This document shows positions 24,198 to 35,224 of a DNA stretch of 64,000 nt, in pieces (positions within the stretch are counted from its first letter, which is position 1; every line of letters starts with the position of its first letter). Source of the stretch: Perilla frutescens (lineage: Eukaryota > Streptophyta > Magnoliopsida > Lamiales > Lamiaceae). The DNA lies in NCBI GenBank assembly GCA_026008535.1, contig BRKX01000006.1:47728664-47792663 (forward strand). The letters run 5' to 3'. The notes beneath the pieces were generated by a model that was not told where the DNA came from, did no database searches, and saw only the letters and a list, made by a program, of their open reading frames with translations. The position numbers and the translations under genes are program-made.

Positions 24198-27100
24198 CTA
24201 GTAAATGAAAGAATTTTCAAAGGTCTCAAGCTTAAATTCATCGATTTCATTCAAACGGAAAATTCTTTCTTTTTCCGACATCTCAAAGTCAAGATTGAGC
24301 TTCTTTGTGGCCCAATACGCCTTGTGAGTGAGCTCAATCGGAAGGTGACATGACTTACCAAATACCATTTGATAAGGAGACATGCCCAATGGAGTCTTGT
24401 AGACCGTTCGATAGGCCCATAATGCTTCATCAAGATGGCTCGACCAATCCTTCCAGTTTGTCTTCACCACCTTTTGGATGACTTGTTTTACCTCTATATT
24501 TGCAAGCTCGGCTTGCCCATTGGCTTGTGGGTGGTAGGGACTCGTCACCTTGTGCTTCACTCCATGTCGTGCTAGGACACTCGTCATCCACTTATTGCAA
24601 AAGTGAGTGCCTCCATCACTAATTAAGGCTCTTGGAGCCTCGACTCTTGTCAATATATTCCTTTGAAGGAACTTTAGCACAATCTTTGAATCATTAGTCT
24701 TGGTTGGAATTGCTTTGATCCACCGGGAGAGATAATCCACCGCCAAGAGTATATAGAGATTTCCTTCGGATGCCACAAACGGTCCCATGAAGTCGATCCC
24801 CCCATACATCAAACAATTCCACTTCTACAATTGCACTCATCGGCATCTCATCCCTCTTTGAAATTGAGCCCATCTTTTGGCATCTTTCACATGCTTTTAC
24901 AAATTCTTCACAATTTCTAAAAATGGAGGGCCAATAGAACCCGCTTTGTAGAATCTTCCTAGCGGTTCTATTGGAAGCAAAATGGCCTCCACAAGAGGAA
25001 TCATGACATGTCTTCATTATCTCGATCCATTCTTCCTCCGGCACATACCTTCTAAGGATGGAATCGGCACACCTTCTAAAGAGATAAAGTTCCTCCCATA
25101 TATAGAATTTGAGATCATGGAAGAACTTTTTCCTTTGATAGCTCTCCATCTCTACGGGTTTCACTTTGGCAACTAGATAGTTGACAATATCCGCAAACCA
25201 TGGAACTTTTGTTGATGCCGACATGATTCTCTCATCGGAAAAGCTTTCGTTGATTGGCCTCTTGGTCTCCTCTTCTCCTTGCATATGATCTAACAGGGAC
25301 AAGTGATCCGCCACCACGTTCTCGCATCCTTTTCTATCTTTGATCTCCACATCGAACTCTTGGAGTAGAAGAATCCATCGGATAAGGCTTAGCTTTGCAT
25401 CCTTCTTGGCAAAAAGATGTCCCAAGGCGGCGTGGTCGGTGTGCATAATTGTTCGGGCCCTAATGAGATAGGGCCTAAACTTGTCAAATATGTAGACAAC
25501 CGCCAAGAGTTCCCTTTCCATGGTGGTGTAGTTGACTTGAGCCGGATCCAGGGTCCTACTTCCATAGTAGATGACTCGGAAGAGTTTGTCCTTCTTTTGG
25601 CCAAGAGCGGCTCCCACCGCTATCTCACTTGCATCACACATCACTTCAAAAGGCTCACTCCAATCGAGTGTGGTAAGCACGGGTGCTATGATTAGGGCCT
25701 TTTTCAACGTCTCAAAAGCCTGCAAACAATGAGCATCAAAGTCTAATTCAACGACTTTTTCAAGTAAACGACAAAGGGGTTTAGAGACTTTAGAAAAATC
25801 TTTTATAAAACGCCTATAGAACCCGGCGTGTCCCAAGAAGCTTCTAACTCCCTTTTCATTTGTTGGTGGAGGTAGTTTCTCAATGGCCACTATCTTGGCC
25901 CGGTCCACCTCTAGACCTTCACCCGACACTTTGTGTCCTAGAACAATGTCATCTCTCACCATAAAGTGGCATTTTTCCCAATTGAGCACTAGATTAGTGT
26001 CTTCACATCTCTGCAATACTTGTGTTAAATTATAAAGGCATATATCAAACGAATCACCAAATACAGAAAAGTCATTCATAAACACCTCCATGATATTTTT
26101 AATCAATCCATGAAAGATGGACATCATACACCTTTGAAAGGTGGCGGGTGCATTACACAACCCAAAAGACATCCATCTATATATAAATATGCTATAGTGA
26201 CAAGTAAAAGTGGTCTTTTCTTGGTCTTCGGGAGCAATCATACTTTGATTGTACCCCGAATACCCATCTAAAAAGTAATAGAACTAATGACCCGCTAACC
26301 TATCTAGCATTTGATCAATGAAGGGTAATTGAAAATGGTCTTTTCTAGTGTAAGCATTTAGAACCCTATAATCTATACACATTCTCCAATCGGTTACTAC
26401 CCTAGTAGCAATCATTTCTTTGCTCTCATTTTCTATCAATGTCATCCCCCCCTTTTTTGCAACGACTTGAGTAGGACTAACCTACTCACTATCCGAAATA
26501 GCAAATATGATATCGGCATCAAGAAACTTCAAGACCTCTTTCCTAATAACTTCTTGCATAATAGGGTTGAGTCTTCTTTGGTTTTGCACCTTAGGTTTAT
26601 AATCTTCCTCAAGCAAGATTTTATGCATGCAAATAGAAGAATTAATGCCCTTAAGATTGGAAATTGACCATCCTATCGTGATTTGATATTTCCTCAACAC
26701 CCTTAACAATTTATCACATTGTTCATCGGACAAGAGGGAAGAAACAATTACCGGTTTTTTCTTGGCTTCATCAAGGTAAGGATACCTCAAATGTTTAGGT
26801 AGGGGTTTCAACTCCATTTCCTCATTTGCTTTCAACTCCTCATTTTCCTTTGATGTTTGGTCCTTGTCTCTCAATGGCAAGAACTTTGGATTCCTCAAGT
26901 ACGATTCCTGAAATGAATTCATCATAGAAACGGAATCACATAGATCAACATCATCATTAGATAAAGAATTAAAGATAGAGTTAGAAATGCAAATCTCAAG
27001 AGGATTTTGTGGGCTCCTCAACTCTTTCTCCTTTACACATTCATCCACCATTTAGAGCACCTTGCACTCCTCAATATTCTTTGCCTATTCTTCAAGGTGT

Positions 27101-27623
27101 TGCATTGCTTTTTAAAGGGAAAACGTGATGTTTTTTCATTCACTCTCAAGGTAAGTTCTCCTTTTTCCACATCTATCAAGGTCTTACCCGTATTAAAAAA
27201 TGGTCGTCCTAAGATGAGGGGAACTTCCTTATCTTCCTCTATATTAAGAACCACAAAGTCTACCGAGAAGATGAATTTGTTGACCTTCACTAGCACATCT
27301 TCTACCACACCATTTGGATATGTCAATTATCGGTCAGCCATTTGGAGGCAAATGGTGGTAAGCTTGATCTCCCCCATCTTCAACTTTTTAAAGAAAGAGA
27401 GGGACATCAAGTTGATGCTTGTCCCTAGATCACACAAAGCCTTCCTAACATGATTTTCTCCAATGGTAACTGAGATGTTGAAGCTTTCCGGATCTTTCAT
27501 CTTTGCGGGCAACTTCCTTTGTAGTAGAGCACTACAATTCTCGGTCAAGTTAACCATCTCATACTCCCCCAATCTCTTCTTTTGGGAAATCACACCCTTC
27601 AAGAACTTCGCATAATTTGACAT
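24198..27623 (-). pseudogene. pol: Nested Athila pol: protease, RT, RNase H, integrase
   Basis: In order on -: protease (CDLGTSINLMSLSFF, then LILGRPFFNTGKTLIDV, 27623-27033); RT N-part (KPLPKHLRYPYLD to IIFAISDSE, 27051-26482); RT palm (26481-25900, including MSFGLCNAPATFQRC); RNase H (MCDASEIAVGAALGQK, then TDHAALGHL); integrase zinc region (CGGHFASNRTARKIL with CERCQ); and the integrase core (24812-24198) with D, ISDGG and a Glu in NGQAE giving D-35-E. Damage: a stop between the protease halves (27327), TAG stops at 26482-26484 and 26284-26286, FMDD changed to FMND (26074-26076), and one extra G in a G-run (24798-24803) that shifts the frame before integrase GIDFMGPF. Confidence 0.93.
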
Positions 27624-27836
27624 TTATTGAAGTGCTTCAATAAGAGGGATGTTGATTTGTACCTTTCTAAAGGTGTCGAGGAACCGAGAGAATTGCTCGT
27701 CGCTCTAAACCTTTTGGAGTCTTTGTGGGTAAGGTATAGGCACTTTGTATTCTTCTGACATCACCTTTGTCGGTACTTCTTTCTCTTTTCCTTTTTCAAG
27801 AGCATCATTTTTCTTTAATTTGGGACTCAAGTCCTC

Positions 27837-29408
27837 TTAACTCGGTCCCTCTTCCTTCTTCTTTTCACTAGGTTGCTCATCAACTTTACCTTTGCTTTCT
27901 TTTTCATCCGGCATCTCAGGGCCATCATAAGCGGTTCCACTCCTCAAGGTTATTGCCTTGCATTGATCCTTCGGATTCACGGTGGTGTTGCTTGGGAACT
28001 TGCCTTGTTGATGTTGGCTTCCCAAGATAGTTGCAAATTGTCTCATTTGCTTCTTCAAAATGTTAACTTGGTTGCCAATTGCTCCGATGGTATTCTCTAA
28101 CTTTCCAAAGCATGTTTGAGAGTCTTTCATGTAGTTCTCCGTCTTCCCCATAAATGCCATTAGGAGTTCATCCATCTTGGGCTTCTTCTCCTCATCAATT
28201 ACACCATTTATGACCGAGAAGCCCGGAGGTGGTTGGATGGCATTGTTTGGATTACCATAGGACAAATTTGGATGTTGAGCCCTATTTTGGTAACCTTGGT
28301 TTCCACCATATTGACCTCCGTATTGGGGCTTGTATCCCAGATTGAATGGCCTTGGTTGATTTGAGAAGTCTCCTTATTGGTTCACATAGTTTACATCCTC
28401 AAATTGATTTTGAGAGGACTCGACTTTTGGATTTGTAAAGGCTTCTATCTTTGAGTTTAAGGTTACAATTTGAGCCGCCAAAAGCCTAAGTGCACCTGAA
28501 CTTGAAGTAGAGGCCACTTTCTTTAGAATTTGGACCCTCTATCTTGTCGCCGGCCATTGAAATGAATTCAAGGCCATCTCTTCAATTATTCTTAAGGCTT
28601 CTTCTAGGCCTCTTGTTAATAAACATTCTCCCGCGGCCGCATCCATTAGTGTCCTCACATCGTCTTTGCATCTGCTATAGAATATGTACACTTGATGATC
28701 GGTGCCATATCCATGACCGGGACACTTTCTAAGCATCTCTCTAAAGTGTTCCCACGCTTCATAAATACTCTCGTCATCCCATTATTTGAAGACGGTGATT
28801 TCACCCTTGAGTTTGAGAGTTTTTCCCGATTGGAAGAATTTGTGTAAGAATTTCATCACCAATTAATCCCAAGTTTAGAATGTCCCTTGGGCATGGCTCA
28901 ACCACCATGATTCCACCTTGTCGGTCAAGGAGAATGGGAAGAGTCTAATCCGGATTGCGTCATCCGGAACTCCATTTGCCTTCATCGTCCTGGTATACTC
29001 AAGAAACTTACGGATATGCTCATTTGGATCCTCCGTTGGTGTTCCTCGGAACTTATTTTGTTGGATCATGAGTATGAGAGACATCTTGAACTCAAAGTTG
29101 TTGGCTTGAATGGGAGGTCCGTTGATCACTCCTTGATCGATGACGGGTTGGAAAAGGTTCCGGATTGGTGCCTCCATGTTTCTATTATGAGCCTCCTCTT
29201 GGGCTCTTAATTGCTCTTGCATCACCTCCAATTGCCTTTGCATTTGGGCAGTCATCTGGTCTTGGACCGATGGAGGTATATCCATCATTTTCCTCCGTCT
29301 ACGTGCGTTGTTGTGGTGAACCGTTGCTTCAATTTCTAAATCCAATGCAATAGGGGGTTCTCCTTGAGAACGAATGTGCATACACTTCCTATCAAAAAGG
29401 ACAAACAA
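27837..29408 (-). pseudogene. gag: Nested Athila gag
   Basis: The N-terminal part (29408-28875) has a Gln/Glu-rich coiled-coil-like region followed by the retrotransposon-gag core NKFRGTPTEDPNEHIRKFLE and DKVESWWLSHAQGTF. A stop follows, and the frame resumes through CPGHGYGTDHQVYIFY (28736-28539) to a C-terminal part (28265-27837) with KQMRQFATIL and AITLRSGTAYDGPE. No clear zinc knuckle was seen, which is common in Athila gag. Several stops (for example at 28873-28875 and 28539) break the frame. Confidence 0.85.
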
Positions 29409-29506
29409 ATCAAGAACAACTCTTTCAAATAAAACAAGTAAAAATGTCTAAAGTAATCCACTCAATCGTTATCACAATATTGCATTTATCAAATTAATTC
29501 CATATC

Positions 29507-29524
29507 CCCGGCAACGGTGCTAAA
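29507..29524 (-). other. Primer-binding site of the nested Athila element
   Basis: On -, TTTAGCACCGTTGCCGGGG lies a few bases after the 5' LTR end (29529). This is close to the standard Athila PBS and sets the orientation of the element. Confidence 0.85.
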
Positions 29525-29528
29525 AACT

Positions 29529-31191
29529 TGGTGCAAGATTTACTCTCCATAATGGTTTCAATATTTAGAACACTCGTGTCATGCCTACAAGTGTATAAGT
29601 ATATGATTGTAGATATGATGATACGAGGTCGATCCACAGGGAAATGGAATAGAAATTAGACAATGCAAGTACCACGATGATAGATGAATGAAATATCTAG
29701 ACGATAAATAAGGAGATGGTGTCTTTTAACCTAATCACAATACCAAACATGAACAAACGACATAAACACTTAAACAACAATAAATATCAATATAATGAGC
29801 ACTCAAGAGACAATAAAAAATAAGGGAGAATTTTGAAGATGGTAAATAAGGAGAAACTCTAGGACATGGCTACACAATGCTCATATTAATCTACAACAAA
29901 GGATTACACACAGATATAAGCAAAGTTCATAGATAGGAAGACCATGAATATAGTAAGAGCATATCTCGAATATCTCTTAAATTGTGAATGCGACAAGATG
30001 GCTATCTCTAATACATTCCAAGGTCGCACCTACTAAAGGCTCCAAGGGGTCACATTTTCTTCCACATAATGACATTCGACTAAGAAGACAAATACGTAGA
30101 TTTGATCCAAGCATGCTTATGATCACGGGATTAACTAGATGCAAGTGATTCATACATGTGATGTTAGTGAGATGGCCAATCAAACAACACCATTCAAGCC
30201 CTAGCATAGATCAAAATCTTCACAAAGTAACAACATATATATATATATATATATCCCAAATGAAAGATCAATATTCACATTGCTTCACCACATCCTAGAG
30301 CCCTAAGGCTCTAGCCAACCATATTCACAATAAAATCAAGATTATAAGAGAAAGAACAAAAACTCATTCTAAATACAAGTTTAAGAAGAGAGAAGAAGTG
30401 ATAAAACCCAATGTAGAACCCTCTTCTTCAATCCTATGGCTTGGATGTTCAAATGGATGGTTGAATATTCCTTCTTCCTCTTGATCTTCAAAGATCCCCA
30501 ATCTTGGTGTTTCTCTAAGTGTATTTTGAGTTCTAGGGGTTATATGTTCTCTTTTGAAAATCCCCACAAATATATATAAGTAGTGGACCAATAATGGAGT
30601 GTCAAAAGTCAAGTTTTGAAATCCGTCAAGGCGAAACGTGACCCCAGGTGATCGCGTTACGAGGTCGGGTTTGGACTGAAGAAAAACATCTCTCTGAAGC
30701 TGTCTATACGTGACCCAAGGGGTCACATTTTATGATCGGGCTGCTCTTTGAATTTGTAGCGCGACCCCAAGTGATCACGTTTTGGGGTCGCGCCTTTCTC
30801 TACTTGTGAAGAACGGCCTGAGGTGCTCGCTCTTTGAGGTCGCGTTCCAACTAAAGAAAACCCGACCTCTGAAGCTGTCAAAGCGCGACCAAAAGGATCG
30901 CTTTTTGGGGTCAGGCTGCAGGGTGGCTTTGGCGCGACTCCGAGTAGCTCGTGTTTCAGGGTCACTTTTGGCCTTTTGCTTGTTTTTCTTGTCTTTTCTC
31001 ATCTTTGTGCAAGCGTTGATCGATCAATTCTCAACTTGTCTCCTTTTTGTATTGATTTTATCCAAAAATTCCCTATATTGGTCACATTACACAAAATAAA
31101 AGAAAAAACAATATATACAATAATCACAACATATTTACAAGATAACTAAGTTCAAATGCACTCAAAATGAGTGCAATTTATGCACTCATCA
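29529..31191 (-). repeat. 5' LTR of the nested Athila element
   Basis: The 1663-bp copy matches the LTR at 17127-18801. The GGTCGCG block lies at 30630-30975 and an (AT)n tract at about 30235-30254. Differences between the two LTRs include many G/A and C/T changes at CpG sites, consistent with cytosine methylation. Confidence 0.92.
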
Positions 31192-32407
31192 GGTACTCAT
31201 GGTACCAACAGAATAAATTTAGGCAAAAGAGCAAGTTCTATGCCTGGGATAACCTTATTCTTTAGAGAAGGTGTGCTGATCAAATCATAAGAAGATGTGT
31301 CCCAGATCATGAAATTAAGGAGATTTTGAAACATTGTCACAATTGTGCTTACGAAGGGCACTTCGGACCAAACCGAACAGCAAGAAGAGTTCTGGACTAT
31401 GGGTTCTTTTGGCCCACAATTTTCAAGGATGCCCATGACGTTTGCAAAAAGTGTGATCAGTCCCAAAGGGTCGGGAACATCACAAGAATGAATGAAATGC
31501 CCATGACGCTCATCATGCCAGTGGAAATTTTTGATGTTTGGAGAATGGATTTCATGGGACCCCTTGCAAATTCCAAGGGGAATCATTACATTATCCTGGC
31601 AGTTGATTGTGCGTCCAAATGGGTAGAGGCAAAGGCTAATGCTACCAGTGATGCAAGAGTAGTAGCCACATTTCTGAAATCCCACAGTTTTAGCCGGTTT
31701 GGTGTGCCCAGGTCCATCATCAGTGATCAAGGGACTCACTTTTGCAACCAAACGATGGAGAGGCTATTGAAAAAGTATGAAGTAAATTATAGAGTCACAA
31801 CAGCCTATCATCTACAAGGAAATGGCCAAGCTGAAGTCTCAAATCGAGAAATTAAAGTCATCCTTGGGAAGGTAGTGAATCCAAGTCGGAAGGACTAGAG
31901 TGTTCATTTGGATGATGTCTTGTGGGCATACCGGACTGCATTCAAGACTCCAATTGGGATGTCCCCATACAGGTTGCTATTTGGGAAGTGTTGTCATCTG
32001 CCAGTCGAGCTGGAACACAAGGCACGATGGGCACTTCAGAAGCTGAACATGGATAAGGATGCAGCTGGGCATTTCAAGAAATGAGAATGGAAGCTTATGA
32101 TAATGTTGTTCTTTACAAGGAAAAGATAAAGAGGCTTCATGATCAAGTGATTAGAAGAAAGAGATTCTTCTCAGGACAATAAGTACTTTTGTACCATTCA
32201 AGGTTCAAATTGATGGGAGGAAGTCTGAGGACCAAGTGGGTTGGTCCATTTGAAGTCTATGCAGAATGCCTTAATAGGGCAGTTGAGCTCAAAAATCCCG
32301 AAACTAGAGGGCAATTCAAAGTAAATGGCCATCGTCTCAAACCATACCTAGGGCATTCTGATCGGGATGCTAGAGTGGTCTGGCTTGGGGAGCCCATTTA
32401 CACCTGA
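31192..32407 (+). pseudogene. Outer Athila integrase
   Basis: Continuation of the outer pol after the nested element. It has the zinc-binding region (HCHNCAYEGHFGPNRTAR with CKKC), then the core with DFMGP, ISDQGTHFCN and NGQAEVSNREIK, keeping D-35-E. The C-terminal part reads LLFGKCCHLPVELEHKARW and KWVGPFEVYAE (to 32407). Stops near 31257, at 31896-31898 and near 32083 break the frame, so it is not functional as it stands. Confidence 0.9.
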
Positions 32408-32880
32408 GTAGGGATTTTATCGTGCCCATGATAATAAATGGGGCGCTACTGGGAGGCAACCCAGGTTTTTAATTGCTTTACTTTGTTTTTATTTTAATTA
32501 AATAAAGTTCCCAGTTAACTAAACTAGATTATGGGCAATTTTACGCTTGTTTTTGGATAAGTATGTGATCTACAGGTTAGGATAAGGAGAGAGAAACCAA
32601 GGATAAAGATAAATCTTGGAGAAATAGGGATTCTGAGGCGGGGCATTTTGAAGAGATAAAGTTCATTCCGATTTTTCAGGGGATAAGGCTTATTTGTTGA
32701 TGTGGGCACGCTGATTCGAATAAATCCTTTGGAATTCAAAGAGTCATGGTCACATCAGGAACAGTAACACATATAAATAAAAAGCCAACCCCATAAAATC
32801 TTAACTTTCAGTTTCATTATTTTCGGAAAAAATTCGAAGCTTCTCTCTTCTCCCTCTCAAAACCCTACATCATCTCTCTC
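32408..32880. other. Spacer between integrase and the extra ORF (outer Athila)
   Basis: Contains the GGGAGGCAACCCAGG motif (32451) that commonly follows integrase in Athila elements; a related form (TTGGGTTGCCTCCCAG) lies at 23863 in the nested copy. A sequence like TTCATTATTTTCGG followed by a CT-rich leader lies just before the ORF start at 32900. Confidence 0.5.
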
Positions 32881-32899
32881 GAAATCTCAAGCTTCAACA

Positions 32900-34782
32900 A
32901 TGGTGAACACACGCGGTAAAAAGATGGTGCCAAAAGCTGGAGTCAAGGGCAAGCTGGAGTTCAGCACTCCAATCACTTCTACAGAGCCGACCCTAGCTAA
33001 GGTGGTGAAGAAAAAGGCTGTAAAGCCTAAGGAGAAAGTTGCACTTGCCACGGCCACCTTGAGCAAACCGGCAAAGGAGACTCCGCCGGAGAAAGAGCTT
33101 GTAGCTGAAGCAAGCTCTGCTACACTATCGCAAGAGAAACATACTGAAGATGACACCACTGTGGGTGGAACACAAGAAGAAGAGGAAGTGGCCACGGAGC
33201 CCACGCAAGAGCCTGCAAAAACAGCCTCCAAAAAGGTGAAAAAACCGACTAGGGTTCCGATGCCTCCGCCATCTGAAGAGGTGGTTGAAGAGGAAGAGAA
33301 TAAGGAAGAAGAGGGCGACGATGAAGCCCTAGATGACTATGTGAACGAGTTGGATGAAGAGGAAGCATAGTCCGTGGATGAGCAAATCCAAGAAGAAGGA
33401 CCTGCTGAGATCAAGAAAAGGGCACTGTAAAAGGCAAAATGAAAAAAGAAGGTCGGAGAGCCCATTTGGGAACAACCAACTGAGCAGCCAGCCGAGTCCC
33501 AACAAGATGAAACTGAAGATGAGGTTTCAGAACACCCAGACCAGCAGTAGCAACAAAGTGAGCCATCCTAGGCTCAGACACTCGAGGATGAACCCTCAGA
33601 GGGCTCACCACCCAAGCAGAGGGTGGGGAAAGCGGTGGCCATGAAAGCAGGGGCCAAGCTAGCTGGGGAGCTCTCTTCGAAGCAGAGAAAATCTACAGAG
33701 GGCACACTACACCCTGAGCCTAAAAAAAGCAGAGGGGTAGGGAGCCCCACTCCAAGTAAGCCAGGGAGTGGCCCGCCACCAGTGCGGGGCATTATAAATT
33801 CGAAGGGGGTCCATGCTGAGTCGCTTGCAACTCTTGGGATAGAGCAAGAGGTAAGGGATTTCTTTGCTGCAATTGGTTGGGAATTTTTCTTGGATATGGA
33901 ATGTGTAATTTTTCCTGTATTGTCTCGTGATTTTGTTAATAGTCTGAAGATAAAAGCTGTGAATAAGCCTGCTATGTCTACTAGGGTTATGACTTTTAAA
34001 ATTCTGGGTAAAAGTTTCTCTATGTCTGCTGATGATTTGAACATGATGTTGGGCATCGTATCATACTTGGGCCTCCAGGAGAAGGAGTATGAAGATGCCG
34101 TGACTGTTGTGCCCGACTCTGCTGAGGGAGTTGAGGCAAAATGGGCTGAGGTTGGGGATGGCTCCACTTATCAAAGTGGAGCCACAAAAGACTATTATCT
34201 GAATAATGAAGCATTGAGATTTTGCCACAGGGTACTTGCCTATAGTTTCTTTGGTATGAAAGATAGCTCTAATTCCATAACTAATCAGAAGCTTTTTATT
34301 CTCTGGTGTATGGTGAAGAAAATTAAAATTAATTTTGGCTCTATGGCCATTGCACATTTCAGGGAAATCAAAACACACCCTAAGCATAGAATCTCGTGTG
34401 CCCATCTTATCACCCAAATTGTTATTAGGTCTAGGTTGTTGGATTTAAGCACCACTGATCTAGTCTCTTTGCCTATGGAATTCTTTGATATTGCTTGTTT
34501 GAAAAGAATGCAAGATGTGGTTGATGACAAGGATGGCAAGCCTGTTTTCTTTGTGCTGAGGATGGACCCTCGAGCCTTTTGATGATTGCAGGTACATCTA
34601 GGAAGCCACCAGTAGGGAGGACACAGCAAGGGGAGCATCCGGTTACAGTGATTCTGAAGAAGTTGGAAGTATTGGAGAATGCCCAGTCCCAGACAGAGGA
34701 GAAACTAGACCGCATTGAGACAGCCCTGAAAGCCTATTTCAAACACGTTGGGTTCTTATACCCAACACCCTCATCCGATTAA
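32900..34782 (+). pseudogene. Extra ORF after pol in the outer Athila element (Athila ORF-1/env-position protein)
   Basis: It starts MVNTRGKKMVPKAG, then a Lys/Glu/Pro-rich disordered region to 33370. The same frame continues after 33370 but has five in-frame stops before it opens again at about 33575. The 33623-34582 segment carries the globular domain: VRDFFAAIGWEFFLDMEC, FSMSADDLNMMLGI and NQKLFILWCMVKKIKINFG. A short overlapping frame (34579-34782, KLDRIETALKAYF) looks like the C-terminal coiled coil. Length and layout match the nested element's ORF at 22121-20365, although the two are only distantly similar. Function unknown. Confidence 0.75.
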
Positions 34783-34861
34783 ATCATGGTTCTTTCTTTC
34801 CTTAGAGTAGGTTTTTTTTTTGTTTTGTTTTTGTGTTGTTTGTGTGTCGCCCCTGTTCACC

Positions 34862-34967
34862 CACTTTGCCTAGTGCAAAGTGTGTAGGTGGGGGCATTCC
34901 AGTTTATGTTTTAGGGTTTCTGTTGAGTCTGTTTTAACACTTTGCATAGTGCAAAGTGTGTAGGTGG
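34862..34967 (+). repeat. Two 30-bp direct repeats, each a hairpin
   Basis: CACTTTGCCTAGTGCAAAG (34862) and CACTTTGCATAGTGCAAAG (34938) are each followed by TGTGTAGGTGG. Each copy can fold as CACTTTGC...GCAAAGTG. They lie between the extra ORF and the 3' LTR of the outer Athila element. Confidence 0.7.
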
Positions 34968-35224
34968 CTAGTTGAGTCAATCATGCTTTCTGTGAAGTCT
35001 ATGTGGTCATTACATCTGATATGTTCAACATTAAACTTCTTTATATAAAAAAATCAGCATGTCCGCATAAGATAGGGATGACGAATGAGTTTAGCATGCC
35101 CTGTGAGAATTGAGCATAAATGTTGTATGCCCATTTCACAGCTTTCTTTACTTCATGTGTGAACGATTATGTGCTTAGAAATTCTAGAACTTGCTACTGT
35201 TCTATGTTTAAGCTTGGGAATTGT

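Larger units (their letters stand above)
17127..31191 (-). mobile_element. Nested Athila-type retrotransposon, minus strand
   Basis: It is inserted into the outer element's pol, with target duplication GGTAT (17122-17126) and GGTAC (31192-31196). Its LTRs are 1675 and 1663 bp and look highly similar by eye, so this is a younger insertion than its host. Minus-strand order is LTR, PBS, gag, protease, RT, RNase H, integrase, extra ORF, LTR, the same as the host element. Nonsense codons, a frameshift and a mutated RT active site make it defective. Confidence 0.93.
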
